From Actinomycetota bacterium (GTDB lineage Bacteria > Armatimonadota > SYMT01), in NCBI GenBank assembly GCA_005798285.1, contig SYKE01000248.1, positions 1 through 41,738 of the forward strand: a stretch of 41,738 bases of DNA, read 5' to 3'. The notes beneath the pieces were generated by a model. That model searched no databases. It saw nothing but the letters and a program-made list of their open reading frames with translations, and was not told the DNA's origin. Positions within the stretch are counted from its first letter, which is position 1. Each line of letters opens with the position of its first letter. Both the position numbers and the translations under genes were made by a program. Of the stretch, positions 41,053 through 41,738 are shown piece after piece.

Positions 41053-41738
41053 TTAGCTGCCCTGCTTCCGGGCCGGGCCCGCGCCGGTCGCGGTCCCGCC
41101 GACTTCTCCCACGGCGGCCTGAATTCGCGCGAGCGCAAAGTCGCGGTCGAACGCGGCGTTCGCTCGATTCTGGCCGGCCCTCGCAAGCGATACCTGCGCG
41201 TCGGTGACCTCGACAGTAGTACCCACTCCCGCCCGATAGCGAACGTTGGCGACGCGGAGCGCTTCGTCGGCCGAGGCGACCTCTTTCTCGGCCGAGACGA
41301 TTCTTCGAGTCGCCTCATCCAGATCCAGAAACGCCTGACGGAGCTCCAGGTCCACGGCTCGCCGAAGCTCGTCGTAGTCGGCTCGCTGTCTCTCCAGAAA
41401 CGCCTTCGCCTCTTCGACGCGGCCACGAACCAGACCCCCGTCCAGGAACGGAAAGCTCATCACCAATCCGGTGTTGTACCGAAAGCTCTGCGGCGCAAAA
41501 CCGCCGGGGTTGGGTCGGTCGTAGGCCGCATTCAGCGAGATCGACGGGCGCTGTTCGGCTCTTCGAGCATTCACGCTGCGTTCGGCAGCTTTGATCCGAG
41601 CATCCTGAGCTCCGAGCTGCGGACGCAACTTCAGCGCGGTCTCCCGGGTGGACTCATACGCGGGCGGGGCCGCATCGGCTGGACTTCGGTAACTCAACTT
41701 GACCGGGGTGTTGACTTCACGACCCAACACCGTGTTCA
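41053..41738 (-). CDS. TolC-type outer membrane efflux protein, C-terminal part (cut by window edge)
   Basis: The frame is open to the right edge, so the start lies outside. The visible 228 residues form the second half of a TolC-like protein: NTVLGREVNTPVKL is the link after the first repeat, followed by RPQLGAQDARIKAAERSVNARRAEQRPSISLNAAYDRPN, FPFLDGGLVRGRVEEAKAFLERQRADYDELRRAVDLELRQAFLDLDEA and RYRAGVGTTVEVTDAQVSLARAGQNRANAAFDRDFALARIQAAVG. These are the helical coiled coils and outer-membrane strands of efflux channels. It indicates a double-membrane cell. Related efflux genes may lie beyond the window. Confidence 0.9.
   Translation of the reverse strand, partial: NTVLGREVNTPVKLSYRSPADAAPPAYESTRETALKLRPQLGAQDARIKAAERSVNARRAEQRPSISLNAAYDRPNPGGFAPQSFRYNTGLVMSFPFLDGGLVRGRVEEAKAFLERQRADYDELRRAVDLELRQAFLDLDEATRRIVSAEKEVASADEALRVANVRYRAGVGTTVEVTDAQVSLARAGQNRANAAFDRDFALARIQAAVGEVGGTATGAGPARKQGS

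Noticed and set aside
1-41738. CRISPR arrays, tRNA or rRNA genes, insertion sequences, prophage
   Set aside because: Read by eye, no spaced direct repeats, cloverleaf, rRNA segments, transposase or phage structural genes were recognised. A tRNA search program was not run.

Overview
The window is GC-rich bacterial chromosome with short intergenic gaps and many ATGA, GTGA or TGATG stop/start overlaps. It holds about 42 protein-coding genes, one apparent gene remnant, and no rRNA, tRNA, CRISPR array or insertion sequence that I can recognise. The best lineage guess is Armatimonadota or a neighbouring phylum. The reasons are a prepilin-like protein at 17677-18261 with the [12 protein letters not shown]...NLRQLG...YVQDYDE signature common there, a DUF1501 protein, GH127, and several secreted proteins of unknown family. 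A TolC-type protein at the right edge implies an outer membrane. The lineage is inferred from gene style, not from a marker tree.

Layout. 137-2499 (-): a coupled pair, a membrane protein and a helical-repeat-like protein of unknown function. 2651-4738 (+): a MarR regulator with palindromic operators over its promoter, then a CPA2/Kef-type cation:proton antiporter. 4665-5147 (-): remnant of an AAA ATPase. 5320-6819 (+): an NHLRC2-like thioredoxin/NHL protein. 6823-10414: a divergent envelope-stress-like cluster, with PspA, a coiled-coil membrane protein and a J-domain protein leftward, and a DUF948-like protein, a YtxH-like protein and a small membrane protein rightward. 10506-16418 (+): DUF1054, a DinB-like protein, lysA, a DHH-CBS-CBS-tRNA nucleotidyltransferase fusion and an M50 membrane protease. 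16381-19292 (-): four tightly coupled genes encoding DUF1611, a prepilin, a TiaS-like protein and a membrane protein. 19471-22745: RtcB (+), a threonine-dehydratase-like enzyme (-) and signal peptidase I (+).

22756-28749: DUF1501 (-) diverges from an iron-type ABC substrate-binding protein and permease, and the permease is coupled to a GH127 glycosidase. 29001-29996 (+): a sugar isomerase/epimerase-like TIM barrel. 30048-33885 (+): a well-formed sigma-70-like promoter drives six close or overlapping genes: three exported or anchored proteins, a small acidic protein, an inositol-monophosphatase-like enzyme and a GalU-like protein with substituted signature residues. This is the most system-like unknown in the window. 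33909-36532: a Fur-family regulator (-) diverges from glnA (+), which is followed closely by an OmpR-type regulator with an atypical receiver. 36607-38549 (+): an RbsD/FucU-like protein coupled to a class-C beta-lactamase-fold hydrolase. 38544-41039: an MDR dehydrogenase (-) and an iron-type alcohol dehydrogenase of the hydroxyacid-oxoacid transhydrogenase type (+). 41053 to the end (-): the C-terminal part of a TolC-type outer membrane efflux protein.

Most functional calls rest on motif recognition by eye. No database search was run. Start codons were moved inward wherever a ribosome binding site, an overlap with the upstream gene or the family's usual length argued for it.
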